Source: Chrysogorgia sp. JL179-B06
Lineage: Eukaryota; Cnidaria; Anthozoa; Scleralcyonacea; Chrysogorgiidae
Length of the DNA: 64,000 bases
Direction: 5' to 3'
NCBI GenBank assembly: GCA_035772405.1
Contig: JAYKKM010000072.1
Coordinates: forward strand, 995,501-1,059,500
Part shown: positions 10,641 through 23,500 of the stretch, piece by piece
How positions within the stretch are numbered: the stretch's first letter is position 1
How the letters are laid out: the number at the start of each line of letters is the position of its first letter
Made by a program: the position numbers and the translations under genes
Notes under the pieces: generated by a model
Databases searched by the model: none
What the model saw: only the letters and a program-made list of their open reading frames with translations
What the model was told of the DNA's origin: nothing

Positions 10641-11037
10641 CATTCAAGTATTGCGTATTTGTTTTCCACGCTTGAGATTTTCCGCCTTCTGATTGGGTAG
10701 TCAATTTATCCCGGGCGTTCTGTGACCCCCTCCCGCGATCCAAGTCATCATGTCAGCGGTATGTTCCCAAAATATTATATAATATCGTTTGAAACCGGGA
10801 GTAGAACAAACTAGCGAGCATAAAATCTATAAACCATTGTCGTCGGTAAATATGTCATAGAGATCACAAATGAACGTCGTTTCAATAGATTTTAACTACG
10901 GCTAGAAATAAAATCACTTTCATTTTAGCATTTCAACGAAATTCCACATCATATTAGAAACAAATTTCTGTCAGCTCCCTCCTTCAATTTTTCCTTATTT
11001 GCTTTGACTGTTGTATATATGTAGACGTTCAACGAAG

Positions 11038-11280
11038 CAACGAACGCCTAATAAAACTCAGTCTAGTTACACTTAATGAACGACATGAGTCACTCACTCG
11101 TAGTTTTTACTCATCTATATTAGATAATTCTAGTCGTATACATGATATTCTACCAACTCGTGTAATAACCACAAGTATCGCTTAAGACCCTCGGACTTTT
11201 CCTCTTGTGAAATGTCGCACTAAACGATTACAAGACCGCTTCCTTCGCTATGCAATTAAGAATTGGGATGCCGTTCCCTA
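11038..11280 (+). pseudogene. LINE ORF2 C-terminal remnant
   Basis: Frame reads RSNERLIKLSLVTLNERHES, one stop, then TFPLVKCRTKRLQDRFLRYA and IKNWDAVP-stop. The 'R-L-x-x-L-x-x-L-x-x-R' and final 'W-x-x-x-P' pattern is typical of the end of non-LTR reverse transcriptases. Confidence 0.6.
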
Positions 11281-11289
11281 ATTTTATAT

Positions 11290-11860
11290 ACCATATCTCA
11301 ATAATAATTTACTTCATTTATACATAAACCTTTTTACACTTTTTGGAAGTATGTATTTTATAAGTAAATATTTTGAAACTACAGAAACATTCTTTGCTGG
11401 TGTAGCACGATTGCTGATTTGCATTGTATGCGAACTACGAACATACAACCGCTGACATCCCACATTATTGTCTGCCAGCAGCCGTCATCGAAAGAATGGG
11501 ACGACAACGTAGGGATAACGAACGGTAAACGTATCTGATCATGCGCAAATGAAATGACCGTCGAATGAAACGGCTTCGAGTAATCGTTCTAAACCAACTT
11601 TGACAAACTAGAAGAAATTGCTCTTTTCTTTTGTCAATGGGGTCTTCTGCTTCTGGGTTTTCATTCTCAGTCTGACTGATCTGATCACCTTCACCGAATA
11701 TGGTCTGCCCTGGCTGAACGCCGCAACTTTACAGTATATTTTTGCAACGCTTTTGTTTGCTTTACCGAAACGGAACGCCACAACGAATACAACAATATTT
11801 TGTCTTATAAGCACGTACATAACAAGTCGTGAGATATAAAGGTCGGTTGTACGGCCAAAT
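11290..11860. other. Unassigned stretch
   Basis: Opposed open frames of ~70 codons overlap on both strands without recognisable domains. Confidence 0.4.
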
Positions 11861-11995
11861 ACCCAATAACGATAACGGAATACGTATATATGATCTAACG
11901 TTTCGAGCGAAGGACCGAGGCTCGCCGAGGCTATGAAGGCCCTTCTCTGACGAAGGATCTTCGCTGGAAACGTTAGACCATACGTATTCCGTTAT
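11860..11995. mobile_element. Foldback element with Penelope-type core
   Basis: Inverted halves: CGGAATACGTATATATGATC and GACCATACGTATTCCG. Both halves carry an AACGTTTCGAGCGAAGG-type sequence. The right half holds an intact hammerhead-like core. Confidence 0.55.
11944..11977 (+). ncRNA. Hammerhead-ribozyme-like motif
   Basis: TCT, CTGACGA, a 13-nt stem II region, GAAAC, GTT, AGA. TCT and AGA pair as stem I. Stem II is partly disrupted relative to the AGGGCCTTCGCTC version at 46800-46815. Confidence 0.45.
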
Positions 11996-12164
11996 TTGGC
12001 AGTACATTGACATTTCTATCTCTCGATTTGTATTTCTACACTGTCTCCGCACCACACTACTTTAATAATCCACATTGAAAATGAAGTTCGTGGATCCCAC
12101 CAAGCACGCCACGCAGCATAAAATGTGGTTTTATTGGGATAATGAGGGATAGAAAAAAGAATTA

Positions 12165-12360
12165 TACTAATTTATGCATTTTATGCGACGGAACTTCGAC
12201 GTCTAAATCAACGTCGCATTTCCGTCGAATTATGCGTTTCGTCGCATAATGCGACGCGTCGAATAAAATTAGTTTAGACGTCGCATTTCCGTCGATTAAA
12301 ATTAATAGGTCGCATTAAATGCGACGAATTAAATGCGACGGAACTTCGACGTCTAAACCA
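12165..12360. repeat. Cluster of palindromic GCGACG/TTCCGTCG words
   Basis: GACGGAACTTCGACGTCTAAA occurs twice in direct orientation (12188 and 12338 region), and TTTAGACGTCGCATTTCCGTC is an inverted counterpart. TGCGACG and CGTCGCA alternate throughout. Probably the end or core of a non-autonomous transposon. Confidence 0.6.
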
Positions 12361-12419
12361 GGCCTGAACTTCGATGGAACTGGAACGATATATACAGAGA
12401 ATGGCTCCTGCGATATAAA

Positions 12420-12925
12420 AATTAGCATGACCCCTGCGCTACGATGACACGCAAATTTGTGAAGCGTTCCAAATTTTCGTCATTTTTCTTCCAGTGGAAA
12501 CCTTTGAGGAGTGAATGGGATAAGCTATGGGTATGGGTGTATGTTTTGGGGACAATGTAGCTGGCTGAATCCTCCGTATCATCAACTCTGTTAACAACAC
12601 TACGATACAGTGCTAAGATTTTCATCAAGTAGCAAAGGATAGCCTTTGATTCAAGTTGGTGTAAGGTTTACCTATATGTCATGAGAGGTATCTCTTTGCG
12701 AAAGGTACCACTTTAATACAGAACACACCTTGCACCAAAGAAAGGTGTTTTACCATTTACCAGCTCGGTGTCCATAACGTCGTAGTGGCGTTTCAGGTTT
12801 TTGTGAAAGGGTCTGCAGAATGAAATTGATGACCCGGAGAATGGCCGGATCCTGCCCCCCTGGAAATTGTGAAATTCAGAAGTAAAAAATGCCATACAAC
12901 AGTCTGAGTAGGAGGAATGATGCAT
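12420..12925 (-). CDS. Unidentified coding-like stretch, possibly two exons
   Basis: I do not recognise this protein. On the minus strand a putative acceptor (…tttccag) opens GGRIRPFSGSSISFCRPFHK and continues NLKRHYDVMDTELVN to a possible donor near 12765. A second open stretch below it reads RSVVNRVDDTEDSASYIV, then KGFHWKKNDENLERFTN and ends VIVAQGSC-stop at about 12420. Composition and lack of low complexity look coding, and a phase-1 join ('ELVN' to 'ALYRS') is possible. No family could be named, and a decayed transposon ORF is an alternative. Confidence 0.25.
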
Positions 12926-12929
12926 TTTA

Positions 12930-13407
12930 TCTTAGATTAAATCACTACACTTCAAGGTTGTCTGATTAGGTTTTAACAAACACTTCTCTGAAGCCATGCT
13001 GAACTGCCTGAAACACGGTACACAACATGCTTGCAGAGATATCTGATAAACGGGGTTTAAAACACGCGTTGGGAATATTATTTATCCAGCGACGGCGAAA
13101 TACGATGGAGACACGGCGAATTAGCTACAAAATCCTGTCATGTCCACCATGTCCTGCTTCGTTTTCAAAGACACGTCAGTCTTCTGGGGATTAACAAACT
13201 TTCACTAGCAAACTCAAAGCAAAATCAGAAACCTTAAAGCTTATGATGTTAACCTCATCGCAATAGACAGGAAATCTGATGTTTTTCCAAAACAGCATGC
13301 ATCAAGTATTACGTCATCCTTTTCATGTTTCTTCACCAACCCTTGGAAATTTTAGCCTTTCAACCCCCCCCCCTTCTTCAGAATTTCCAGTGACCTTCTG
13401 TGGGGGG

Positions 13408-13439
<32 letters not shown>

Positions 13440-14230
13440 ACATGTAACAAAAATGTAAATGACAGTATTGTTTCATATTTAGAACTTTAACTACTAAAAA
13501 ACCATAACTGCATTGCTTCGTTATTAATTGTTGCCAGTATTGCAAACGATGCATGCAATACCGTTATTTCACACTTTGAAACTCAATTACAATGCCTGTG
13601 CAATCAACCGCTCATGCAACTTTTTGTTAGTGAAAGGCGGCCTGTATTAAACTGATTTGATCTGAATGTCCTCGGACATTTTGCTGCAAGTCTCTGATAA
13701 ATCTGTGATATAAATCAGTAAATCCACTTTTTAAAAGCTTCCACCTTTTTTCACACAAATTCCCTAAAGGAACACGTTCTAAAACTAGCAATGTTTCAGA
13801 CAAACAAAAAAAACATAATAGCCTCAGACACTGAGGATATATCAAGTCAAAACGGTTAAAAGATGCGCTCCGGGTGCTTGTAATATCGATTCGCAGTATC
13901 CAAGTTACAGTAATTAGAGAAGCAAGGTGGTATTTCCACGGTTTTCTACCACTCAAAAAATCACAAAACGCAGGGAAACGTGGATGGGGCATGCTGTTGT
14001 GGTGATAGGCTTCACTTTACTTACAATCATGGTCGAACAACAAAAAATCTGAAAAAGGTTATTTCTTTGTAGTATAAAGCCCAGGTGGCCCCTACCCCTC
14101 CCCTCCACCTTGTCCATGCAGATGTCTGGTTTCAAGAATATTTTCAAAAGCGTGTTATCAATAAACAGTAGAAAAAAACAACTGGAATACTTTGCCGAAA
14201 CACTAGTATTGAATTTGCTTTATGCCGCAG
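12930..14230. other. Unassigned stretch, contains poly-C and poly-G runs
   Basis: Minus-strand open frames (13627-13992, 13953-14147) have no recognisable domain. A run of ~11 C at ~13366 and ~17 G at ~13405 form a potential hairpin. No other structure seen. Confidence 0.4.
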
Positions 14231-14231
14231 G

Positions 14232-14400
14232 AGTGATCAGCATCTAACTTCTCCTAATAATATCAATGGTTAACCAAGTATAGAGGTAATGAGAATAAAG
14301 GAAATGATCTGCACCAAAGATAAACGGACTTGTTTTTAAGAGAAGTTCTTCCCAACTAGTACTATTAAAAATGTTTGCAGACTAATAAGAATAATTTATA
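14232..14400. repeat. Dispersed repeat, also at 53322-53470
   Basis: Shares CTAACTTCTCCTAATAATAT, GGTAATGAGA-TAAAGGAAATGATC and CTTCTCCCAACTA-type blocks with 53322-53470. A short inverted piece occurs near 61540. Confidence 0.65.
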
Positions 14401-14924
14401 TACTGGTACTGGGACTTTAAAGGTTATTACTGAAGCATGAGGCGCTTGTTTAGAACATAAATTATATTTTTAAACTCAAGGGAGTCGCATCGCAGCTGGT
14501 CAACAAAACCGAATTTTCGGGTTAATTTGACGCTTTTTCGTTTACCTACGCTCCATATGCACTCAAACCACTCAAACTAGTTTCAAAACTTAGAACTTTT
14601 GGTCCGAATAATTCAGTTGTGTCCCCTTCAAGAGCACCTGGACTCATTTAAATATGAAAAAGCTAGCGGATATTTATAGAACGGGTCATTATTAAACATG
14701 TGGGGTCATGAGCTTTAAATATGGTAAACAAAGCGTTCTCTAGCGTCCAATATTTTAACAAGAAAAAGCCGCACTTACCTTGCTATGAAATACGCAAACG
14801 ACGCAGCTTGTGTTGAGGTTTATGCGTTGTGAATACCACCACATGGTCCATAAATAAAAGCATGTGTTTCTCGGCTAAACTGTCGGCCATTTTCGCTGGC
14901 CGCGCTGAGCAAAACATGCTTCAA

Positions 14925-15000
14925 ATCCAAAACAACTTAGATGCTAATCCTAACCCCCCCGCCTAATGAGTTTTTAACCCTAACCCCCCCGCCTTAAGTG
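14925..15000. repeat. CTAACC-rich segment
   Basis: CCTAACCCCCCCGCCTAATGAG-type words appear twice, preceded by AAAACAACTTAGATG. The same combination is found inside the foldback at 47115-48070, so it belongs to a transposon family and is not telomeric. Confidence 0.55.
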
Positions 15001-15154
15001 GCCAGCAATTGCTTCTTTGGGACGAAGACATCACGAAATTTGGTTACATTATATAAGAAAATACACCGCCGTCATTTCTTTCAGTGCAGTTTCTTTACGA
15101 TGACATTCCTTTCTAATTACGGATGCTTAATAGCTAACGAAGTGCTCGATTGAA

Positions 15155-15560
15155 AATCAAGGGGCCGTAGGGCGGCTACTTTCGAGGGGCGCTTACTTTC
15201 GGAGGGCGCTTACTTCGGGTTCGGCCAAGTTTTAACCACTACTGTACATTTTGCACAACGTTTCAAAGTTTTGTTTTATTTCGATTAAATTACATAAGAG
15301 TTGTTACTTATTATCTAATATGCTAATAATTTACCGTACTCGAAAGAGGACGTCTGAACGATGACAAAGACAAAATTATAAATACTATCTGAAATTCCTG
15401 AATCTTTGATATTACTGTTTTATACATGTTTTAATTCATGCCATTCAAAATAAATTGTTAAACAGATCTCACAACTTATTTATAAGACATCGATCGGAAG
15501 GGGCTACTTTCGGGGGGGGGGGACGGTTACTTTAAGAGGGGCGGCTACATTCGGGGGAAC
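15155..15560. repeat. G-rich degenerate repeats
   Basis: Words of the type GGCGGCTACTTTCGAGGGGC recur at ~15170-15225 and ~15500-15560 around a 270-bp AT-rich middle. Confidence 0.5.
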
Positions 15561-15568
15561 GGTCTCTG

Positions 15569-15905
15569 ATCATTTAAGATGCTAAAATGAATCAGTTGTC
15601 CAAGGTTTTCCCGTAATATAGAACACAAACTCCTTCATCTTCCTGCCTCCATCACACGAACTATGAAGCCGGAATTAGCTCGAAATATTCTCAGCTTCAT
15701 AGTTACTATAATGGGGCCGTAATTTGTGTTCTAAATTACGGGAAAACCTTCAACAACTGATTCATTTCAGTGTCTTAAAAGATCATATAGTCTCTGTCGC
15801 CTACAGTAAAATTATATAGCGTGGATCCATTCAAGATGGCCGCCGCGAAATATCCGCAGCTTCATTTTTTCGCAGCATCTAAACAATAGTTGCTCAATCC
15901 ATGTA
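15569..15905. mobile_element. Inverted-repeat element, second copy at 33478-33795
   Basis: Ends AAAATGAATCAGTTGTC and GACAACTGATTCATTT-like are inverted around 'ttttcccgtaat'. The downstream block ATAGTCTCTGTCGCCTA…AACAATAGTTGCTC is shared with 33672-33795 and, inverted, with 32670-32760. Confidence 0.65.
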
Positions 15906-16855
15906 GTCAAAAGATTCATTGAGATTGTGAGAGAAGAACTATGGAACACATGTTTCTCTACCTTCTAAATACCCGCGCTTTTTAATTTGTGAAAGGAAAT
16001 CAGAGTAAAGAATCGGTTTACTTTTCATATAAATATTCCCAAATTTAAAACAGGTCCTAACCCAAACTTAATCCTAACCCTAACCAACACTATGGGAGCT
16101 GTCATTAATTCCACCCGGGAGGGGGCCAGAAGGAAAATTCTTGTTAAAGTTTCGTGACCCAACTATACATTTTGTTTTGTTTCGTGGCCCAGCACATCAT
16201 AAATTTTCATTCATACCGACAACACAGGAGTGCTGGGAACTGAGGGTAGTCTGCCATATAGAGCAAGGAAAACAATCAACTTTGTTTTCAGCCAGATTTT
16301 CGCATTCCTGAACTCTTAGTTTCTAACAAATGAAATCCAAACTATATATTTCTTGGGGTGGTTTGCCGTAGCGTAGTCGTGATATGGGTATTTCTTGGAC
16401 TTACATAGCGTATATCAATTCCTATGTTATAAATATTTATTTTCGTCGATTACTTTTGATACTAATCAAAAAGGTTTCATGGCGCATCAAAGGTTTTCGT
16501 GGCCCAGCACTTTTCCTTCGCTCCCCCCCCCCCAACCCTTAATTTATATAATTTATGACTTAATTTATTTAACTTATAACATGTGTGCATGTTTCTCCCA
16601 CAAAACCCTCAACCTAATACTAACCCTAACTCTTACGACAATGCTTTATTTTAGAAATAATTTTAGAAATAATTTTAGAAATATAAAAAGCTAATTTTAA
16701 TTTCAAATTTTACTACCGATTGTCTATCTGACCTCATTAATTTATATGGAATTTCCAAAAATCGCTCTTATATATTCTTTGACTCTGATTTGTTAATGTT
16801 TTCGATAGCTAGGCAAATATATCTTATTAAATATATTTTAACCTTTTATTATTAA
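15905..16855. other. Intergenic, unassigned
   Basis: Contains a few CCTAACCCTAA-like words (16060-16085, 16605-16635) and a duplicated TTTAGAAATAA. No gene recognised. Confidence 0.4.
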
Positions 16856-17342
16856 AGTGCCCCTAACCTCAAAAATTGTTATTGTCTTATTTGGAAGAAC
16901 GTTTAAAACGATAAAGTAACTTCTTTTGAAAATTTTCACTTCTTTGCTTTCTTTTTGAGATATATCAGTTTGTTTGATATGCAAATACCTGGAATTTCGT
17001 CACACATGCATGATGAGTTATCAGAGAATGTTATATATCTTTGGCTTATTCTTTGCGTTCATGAAATAAAAACACCAAAGCGTGAATAACATGTGTGCAT
17101 GTTTCTCCCACAACACCAAACTTCTCGATTTTAAAGAATTTCGTTCGAGAATGAAAGAGATATACACATTTCTCCAATAAGTCATTATGCATGTGTGACG
17201 AAATTCCAGACATTTACATATCAAACAAACTGATATTTCTCAAAACGAAAGCAAAGAAACGAAAATCTTCAAAAGAAGTTACTTTATCATTTTAAAAGTT
17301 CTTCCAAACAAGACAATAAAACATTTTGAGGTTATGGGCACT
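16856..17342. mobile_element. TTAA-flanked MITE abutting the CRYL1 stop codon
   Basis: Ends AGTGCCCCTAACCTCAAAA and its complement are bounded by TTAA at 16852-16855 and 17343-17346. Arms of ~190 bp are inverted (TTTGCTTTCTTTTTGAGATA … CAGTTTGTTTGATATGCAAA). It begins 15 bp past the CRYL1 stop codon, so it must lie in or directly below the 3' UTR. The nearest minus-strand AATAAA (16844-16849) is beyond it. Confidence 0.8.
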
Positions 17343-17360
17343 TTAACACAATTTCTATCT

Positions 17361-17584
17361 TCATTTTTCTACATTTGCACGATGAACAGCCAGCGCAGCC
17401 AAGCGTTCGTCTCTCCACGTTCGTCTCTCGTCGAGTTTATCCAATGGAGCACTTGTTTGGCACATTGCTTCTTCCACAACATTCGCTGTGTTGGAACCAT
17501 TTAGTTGCCTCGATCCGCGGACGGACTGCTCTTCGCAGATCTTCTCGATGTTTTCACCATATCTTTCACAATAATCCAAGATGC
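17361..17584 (-). CDS. CRYL1: CRYL1 exon 7 (stop)
   Basis: Acceptor CCATGCAG; encodes residues 252-325, beginning [15 protein letters not shown] and ending [13 protein letters not shown] (TGA at 17361-17363). The C-terminal '[12 protein letters not shown]' matches the family end 'RRQWRDE-L--LA'. Confidence 0.93.
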
Positions 17585-20500
17585 CTGCATGGCGGCAAAA
17601 TTATTGAAACCTGCATTAGCTTTCCCATCTCAAAGACTCAAACTATATATAGTCTACAGATTCACATTTCACTTTCCAAATTCTATATTATTGATAGACA
17701 TTCTATATGTATGGTTAGATAATGGTAACGAGTGTTCTATGGGATATATAGAGTCCCGAGAGTTAGATTGGAAGGCCACAAGGGGCCTTCTATCTAATTC
17801 GAGGGACTTCTGTATCCCATTGAGCACGAGTGACCATTATCTATAACCGACTTACAGAATGGTTGAAACCACGAAGTAATTTTAACTTTTACTATATAAA
17901 ATTGTTTTTGCCTCGCACATTTCCCGGAGACATTGGCTTAAAGGGACACTCCGGCCCAAATACAAATGTAGTTCATATGAAAGGTCTTACTGACTTTAGA
18001 TTATTTCCAAAGTTTCAGCATTCCTATCAATTTAGTTAAGAAGATGTGGCTAGTTGAAGTTGGAGAGTTTGTCCAATTTCGACGCCATTTTGTCTCTCAA
18101 ATATGACCATTGACGTCACTGAGTGACGTGATCTCGTATTATGCCTAAGAAGCTCCTCTACTTTCCTGCATGATGAACTAAATAGTTTATTTCGACTAAT
18201 TTTCGTCCAAATACCATTCACAATAACTATCACTATGTGATCGCCATCAAAATAACTCCACTGACGATAAAGAATCACTCAATGACGTCATATTTTCAAA
18301 ACCAATATGGCGTCAAAATCCACAAATTTTCAACTTCAACTGGCAATATCTTCTCAACTAAATTGATAGGAATGCTGAAACTTTGGAAATAAACTAAAGT
18401 CAGTAAGATCTTTCATATGAACTGCATTTGTATTTGGGCCGGAGTGTCCCTTTAATTGAATTCATTAGTGACTTTATTGAATTCATTAGTGCACTCTATA
18501 TAGAGTCCACAGCGCTTTGACAAAAGATCTTTCAGTGGACGCTATATAGAGTTCACTAATCTGTCTAATCTTGTTGCTTTCCGTAGATTATTTTCTAGTC
18601 GCAATAATTGACAAAATTAGTTGGAACATTGGATAACGGGTGCTTATTAATTTATACTCAAAATAAGTAGAAATCGACCATTCAATGTCCTCCAATTTAT
18701 TACGTTCAAAATTGTACATGGAATGGCTCTGGGATATTTGTGTGATTTATTAAGTATAAGCAAACCATCTGTTTACAATCTTCGCCGTAATAATGATGGC
18801 TTAATTCTAGCTACTCCTTCTTGGCTTCTTGTAAATCTTAGGGGCTGATTACATGGAGAAATTTTAGCCCGGGCTGAGATTTCAGCCCGGCTACTTAGGT
18901 ATGGTAAAGAGGGAGAATAGAAATCACGGTGTCGAAAGCGGTCAAGCGGTAACAAATATGGCATAAAAACAAAGCTATTTAAATGATTTTCCATACTCCG
19001 TAATTTACCATACCTCAGTAGCCGGGCTGAAATCTCAGCACGGGCTGAAATTTCTCCATGTAATCAGCCCCTAAGACACCATGTTTGCAGCTCCTAAACT
19101 TTGGAATTCTCTTCCGACAAATATAAGAGAACTAGATAACATTACAACTTTTAAAAGTCGTAAGGTTACGACATTTTTATTCTGCAGAACTTTTTAGTAA
19201 ATATATGATGGATTATTTTGCATGTATATAATTTTAAATTGTAGTTCTCTTTTATTCGTATATTACTGTTACTATTTCTATGTATTCTAATGCGTATTTG
19301 AATATTTTATAGATATTTGCGCAATATAAATTTTAAATATTATTCAAAAACTCATTAATATTCATTAACCAAATTGTCCAATCACATTTCCGTATTTAGT
19401 CACGGGCAAGGCTATAATACCTGATAAAATCCATGAATACTAATCAGCATGAAAATTATATAAAGTCTATACGAACTTTATATAAAGTTCCTGCTAATTT
19501 GCATTTCATACATCAACCCAATTTACCTCTAATAGAAAATAAAACCAGTACAATACACTCCCTAGTGATTACAATCAATTGTTTTTGAAGTTATTTAAAA
19601 CACTCGAACACTCGCGTTTTATCATATCTAAAATGCTCGCGCGCTCGCATTTTAAATATGATAAAACGCTCCTTCTCGTGTTTTAAATACTACTTATTAC
19701 CAGAAGTTACTATCGCAAGGGGAAGTGCTGCCTCAAAAGTCATCGGAAGCTTAATTTTTGATAAAATGTCAAAAATGAACCCACTATAGTATGTACACAT
19801 TTCTATCAATTATTTTAATTATTTTAAATACAGCAGACTTAAATTACAAATGACTATCACTTATCTGAATATAATTGGCAAGGTTTTTGACTGGAAAGAC
19901 AGTATACATTATGACTACAGTATGTAGTTGGTGATTGGTAAACAAATTTCTGATAAATCACTGCCACTATAAATCATGCTTCTTACTGTGGCAAATCTGT
20001 CAGCGGATTCGCAAGTTTCTGATATGTTATGACAAAGCAAGCGCTAAACAATTATCTTCTATATATACACTGCCACACAACACAAGACAGCGAAAAGGTG
20101 GTGAACTGCCAAGATTTTTAGGAACGAAATACGGACGTTTCGAACGGACTCCTTGCAAGTCTTACTTTGACGAAGAGCTCCGCTCGAAACGTCAGTATTT
20201 CATCACTAAAAATCTCGCCAGTTGTTACCATTTCACTTTGCTATACATCCAAAACACTGCCTACGCAGCACAAGACATTTCTATCACTTATATATATATA
20301 AACGATCGATTTAGCAATATAATTTTCTGGTTACCTGTAGCATTCAGATGCATCGTTTCAAAAGGACCCATAAAAGAATATCTCAGTCCAAGACCTTTAC
20401 TCATCACAGTATCAAGATCATCAGGTGAGCATACGCCATCCTGGCCAAGAAACAGAAACAAATACCAGATAAGGAAAATGAATAATACATCTAATGAGCC

Positions 20501-23500
20501 TGAGTTTTCTATAACCTAATATATAGTCCAGGTGAGTAAAGCCCCAGTCGACTATCGCTCATAGAAAACGAAGGCGAGTTGTCTAAATTGTTCAGTAAAT
20601 ATCTCGTTCTCGTGAAGCAACTCAAAGTTCGAATTAATTATTGAAATATGGTTCGTGATTTTTCAGGAAGTATAAACGCTTAATAATGGAGATTATACAA
20701 TAATTTTAAAAGCAACAAGTAACATTTAAAAAATAAACAATTACAAGGGTTCTTTAAAAAGTAAAAACGACCAGAGTTTAGTATTTTTGCATGTCAATTA
20801 TCTTGTTGGTAACGCATGTTGGTTGATACATTACGACCGGTGATACATGACGACCGGTGATACATTACGACCGGTGATACATTTCGACCGGTGATACATT
20901 TCGACCGGTGATACATTACGACCGGTGATACATTACGACCGGTGATACATGATGACCGGTGATACATTTCGACCGGTGATACATGACGACCGGTCACCGG
21001 TGATACATGACGACCGGGATACATTTCGACCGGTGATACATTTCGACCGGTGATACATTTCGACCGGTGATACATTTCGACCGGTGATACATTTCGGACC
21101 GGTGATACATTTCGGACCGGTGATACATGACGACCGGTGATACTTTTCGACCGGTGATACATTTCGGACCGGTGATACATTTCGGACCGGTGATACATTT
21201 CGGACCGGTGATACATTACGACCGGTGATACATGACGACCGGTGATACATTTCGACCGGTGATACATTTCGACCGGTGATACATTACGACCGGTGATACA
21301 TTACGACCGGTGATACATTACGACCGGTGATACATTACGACCGGTGATACATTACGACCGGTGATACATTACCACCGGTGATACATGATGACAGGTGATA
21401 CATTTCGACCGGTGATACATTACGACCGGTGATACATGATGACCGGTGATACATTTCGACCGGTGATACATGACGACCGGTCACCGGTGATACATGACGA
21501 CCGGGATACATTTCGACCGGTGATACATTACGACCGGTGATACATTTCGACCGGTGATACATTTCGACCGGTGATACATTTCGGACCGGTGATACATTTC
21601 GGACCGGTGATACATGACGACCGGTGATACTTTTCGACCGGTGATACATTTCGACCGGTGATACATTACGACCGGTGATACATTACGACCGGTGATACAT
21701 TACGACCGGTGATACATTTCGACCGGTGATACATTTCGACCGGTGATACATTACGACCGGTGATACATGACGACCGGTGATACATTTCGACCCGTGATAC
21801 ATTTCGACTGGTGATACATTACGACCGGTGATACATTACGACCGGTGATACATGATGACCGGTGATACATGACGACCGGTGATACATGACGACCGGTGAT
21901 ACATTTCGACCGGTGATACATTTCGGACCGGTGATACATTTCGACCGTGATACATTTCGACCGGTGATACATGACGACCGGGATACATTTCGACCGGTGA
22001 TACATGATGACCGGTGATACATGACGACCGGTGATACATGATGACCGGTGATACATTTCGACCGGTGATACATGATGACTGGTGATACATGACGACCGGT
22101 GATACATGATGACCGGTGATACATTTCGACCGGTGATACATTTCGACCGGTGATACATTTCGACCGGTGATACATTTCGACCGGTGATACATTACGACCG
22201 GTGATACATTTCGACCGGTGATACATGACGACCGGTCATACATTATGACCGGTGATACATGATGACCGGTGATACATTTCGACCGGTGATACATTACGAC
22301 CGGTGATACATTACGACCGGTGATACATGATGACCGGTGATACATGACGACCGGTGATACATGATGACCGGTGATACATTTCGACCGGTGATACATTTCG
22401 ACCGGTGATACATTTCGACCGGTGATACATTACGACCGGTGATACATTTCGACCGGTGATACATGACGACCGGTGATAGATTTCGACCGGTGATACATTA
22501 CGACCGGTGATACATTACGACCGGTGATACATTACGACCGGTGATACATTACGACCGGTGATACATTTCGACCGGTGATACATTACGACCGGTGATACAT
22601 GATGACCGGTGATACATTTCGACCGGTGATACATTACGACCGGTGATACATTTCGACCGGTGATACATTTCGACCGGTGATACATTTCGGACCGGTGATA
22701 CATTTCGGACCGGTGATACATTTCGGACCGGTGATACTTTTCGACCGGTGATACATGACGACCGGTCACCGGTGATACATGACGACCGGGATACATTTCG
22801 ACCGGTGATACATTTCGACCGGTGATACATTTCGACCGGTGATACATTTCGGACCGGTGATACATTTCGGACCGGTGATACATTTCGGACCGGTGATACA
22901 TTACGACCGGTGATACATTTCGACCGGTGATACATTTCGACCGGTGATACATTACGACCGGTGATACATTACGACCGGTGATACATTACGACCGGTGATA
23001 CATTACGACCGGTGATACATTACGACCGGTGATACATTTCGACCGGTGATACATTTCGACCGGTGATACATTTCGACCGGTGATACATTTCGACCGGTGA
23101 TACATTTCGGACCGGTGATACATTTCGGACCGGTGATACATTTCGGACCGGTGATACATTACGACCGGTGATACATTACGACCGGTGATACATGACGACC
23201 GGTGATACATTTCGACCGGTGATACATTACGACCGGTGATACATTACGACCGGTGATACATTATGACCGGTGATACATTACGACCGGTGATACATTACGA
23301 CCGGTGATACATTTCGACCGGTGATACATTACGACCGGTGATACATTTCGACCGGTGATACATGACGACCGGTGATACATTTCGACCGGTGATACATGAC
23401 GACCGGTGATACATTTCGACCGGTGATACATTTCGACCGGTGATACATTACGACCGGTGATACATTACGACCGGTGATACATTTCGACCGGTGATACATT

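Noticed and set aside
12078..12150. Small peptide MKFVDPTKHATQHKMWFYWD
   Set aside because: 24 codons, no family, lies between two repeat elements.
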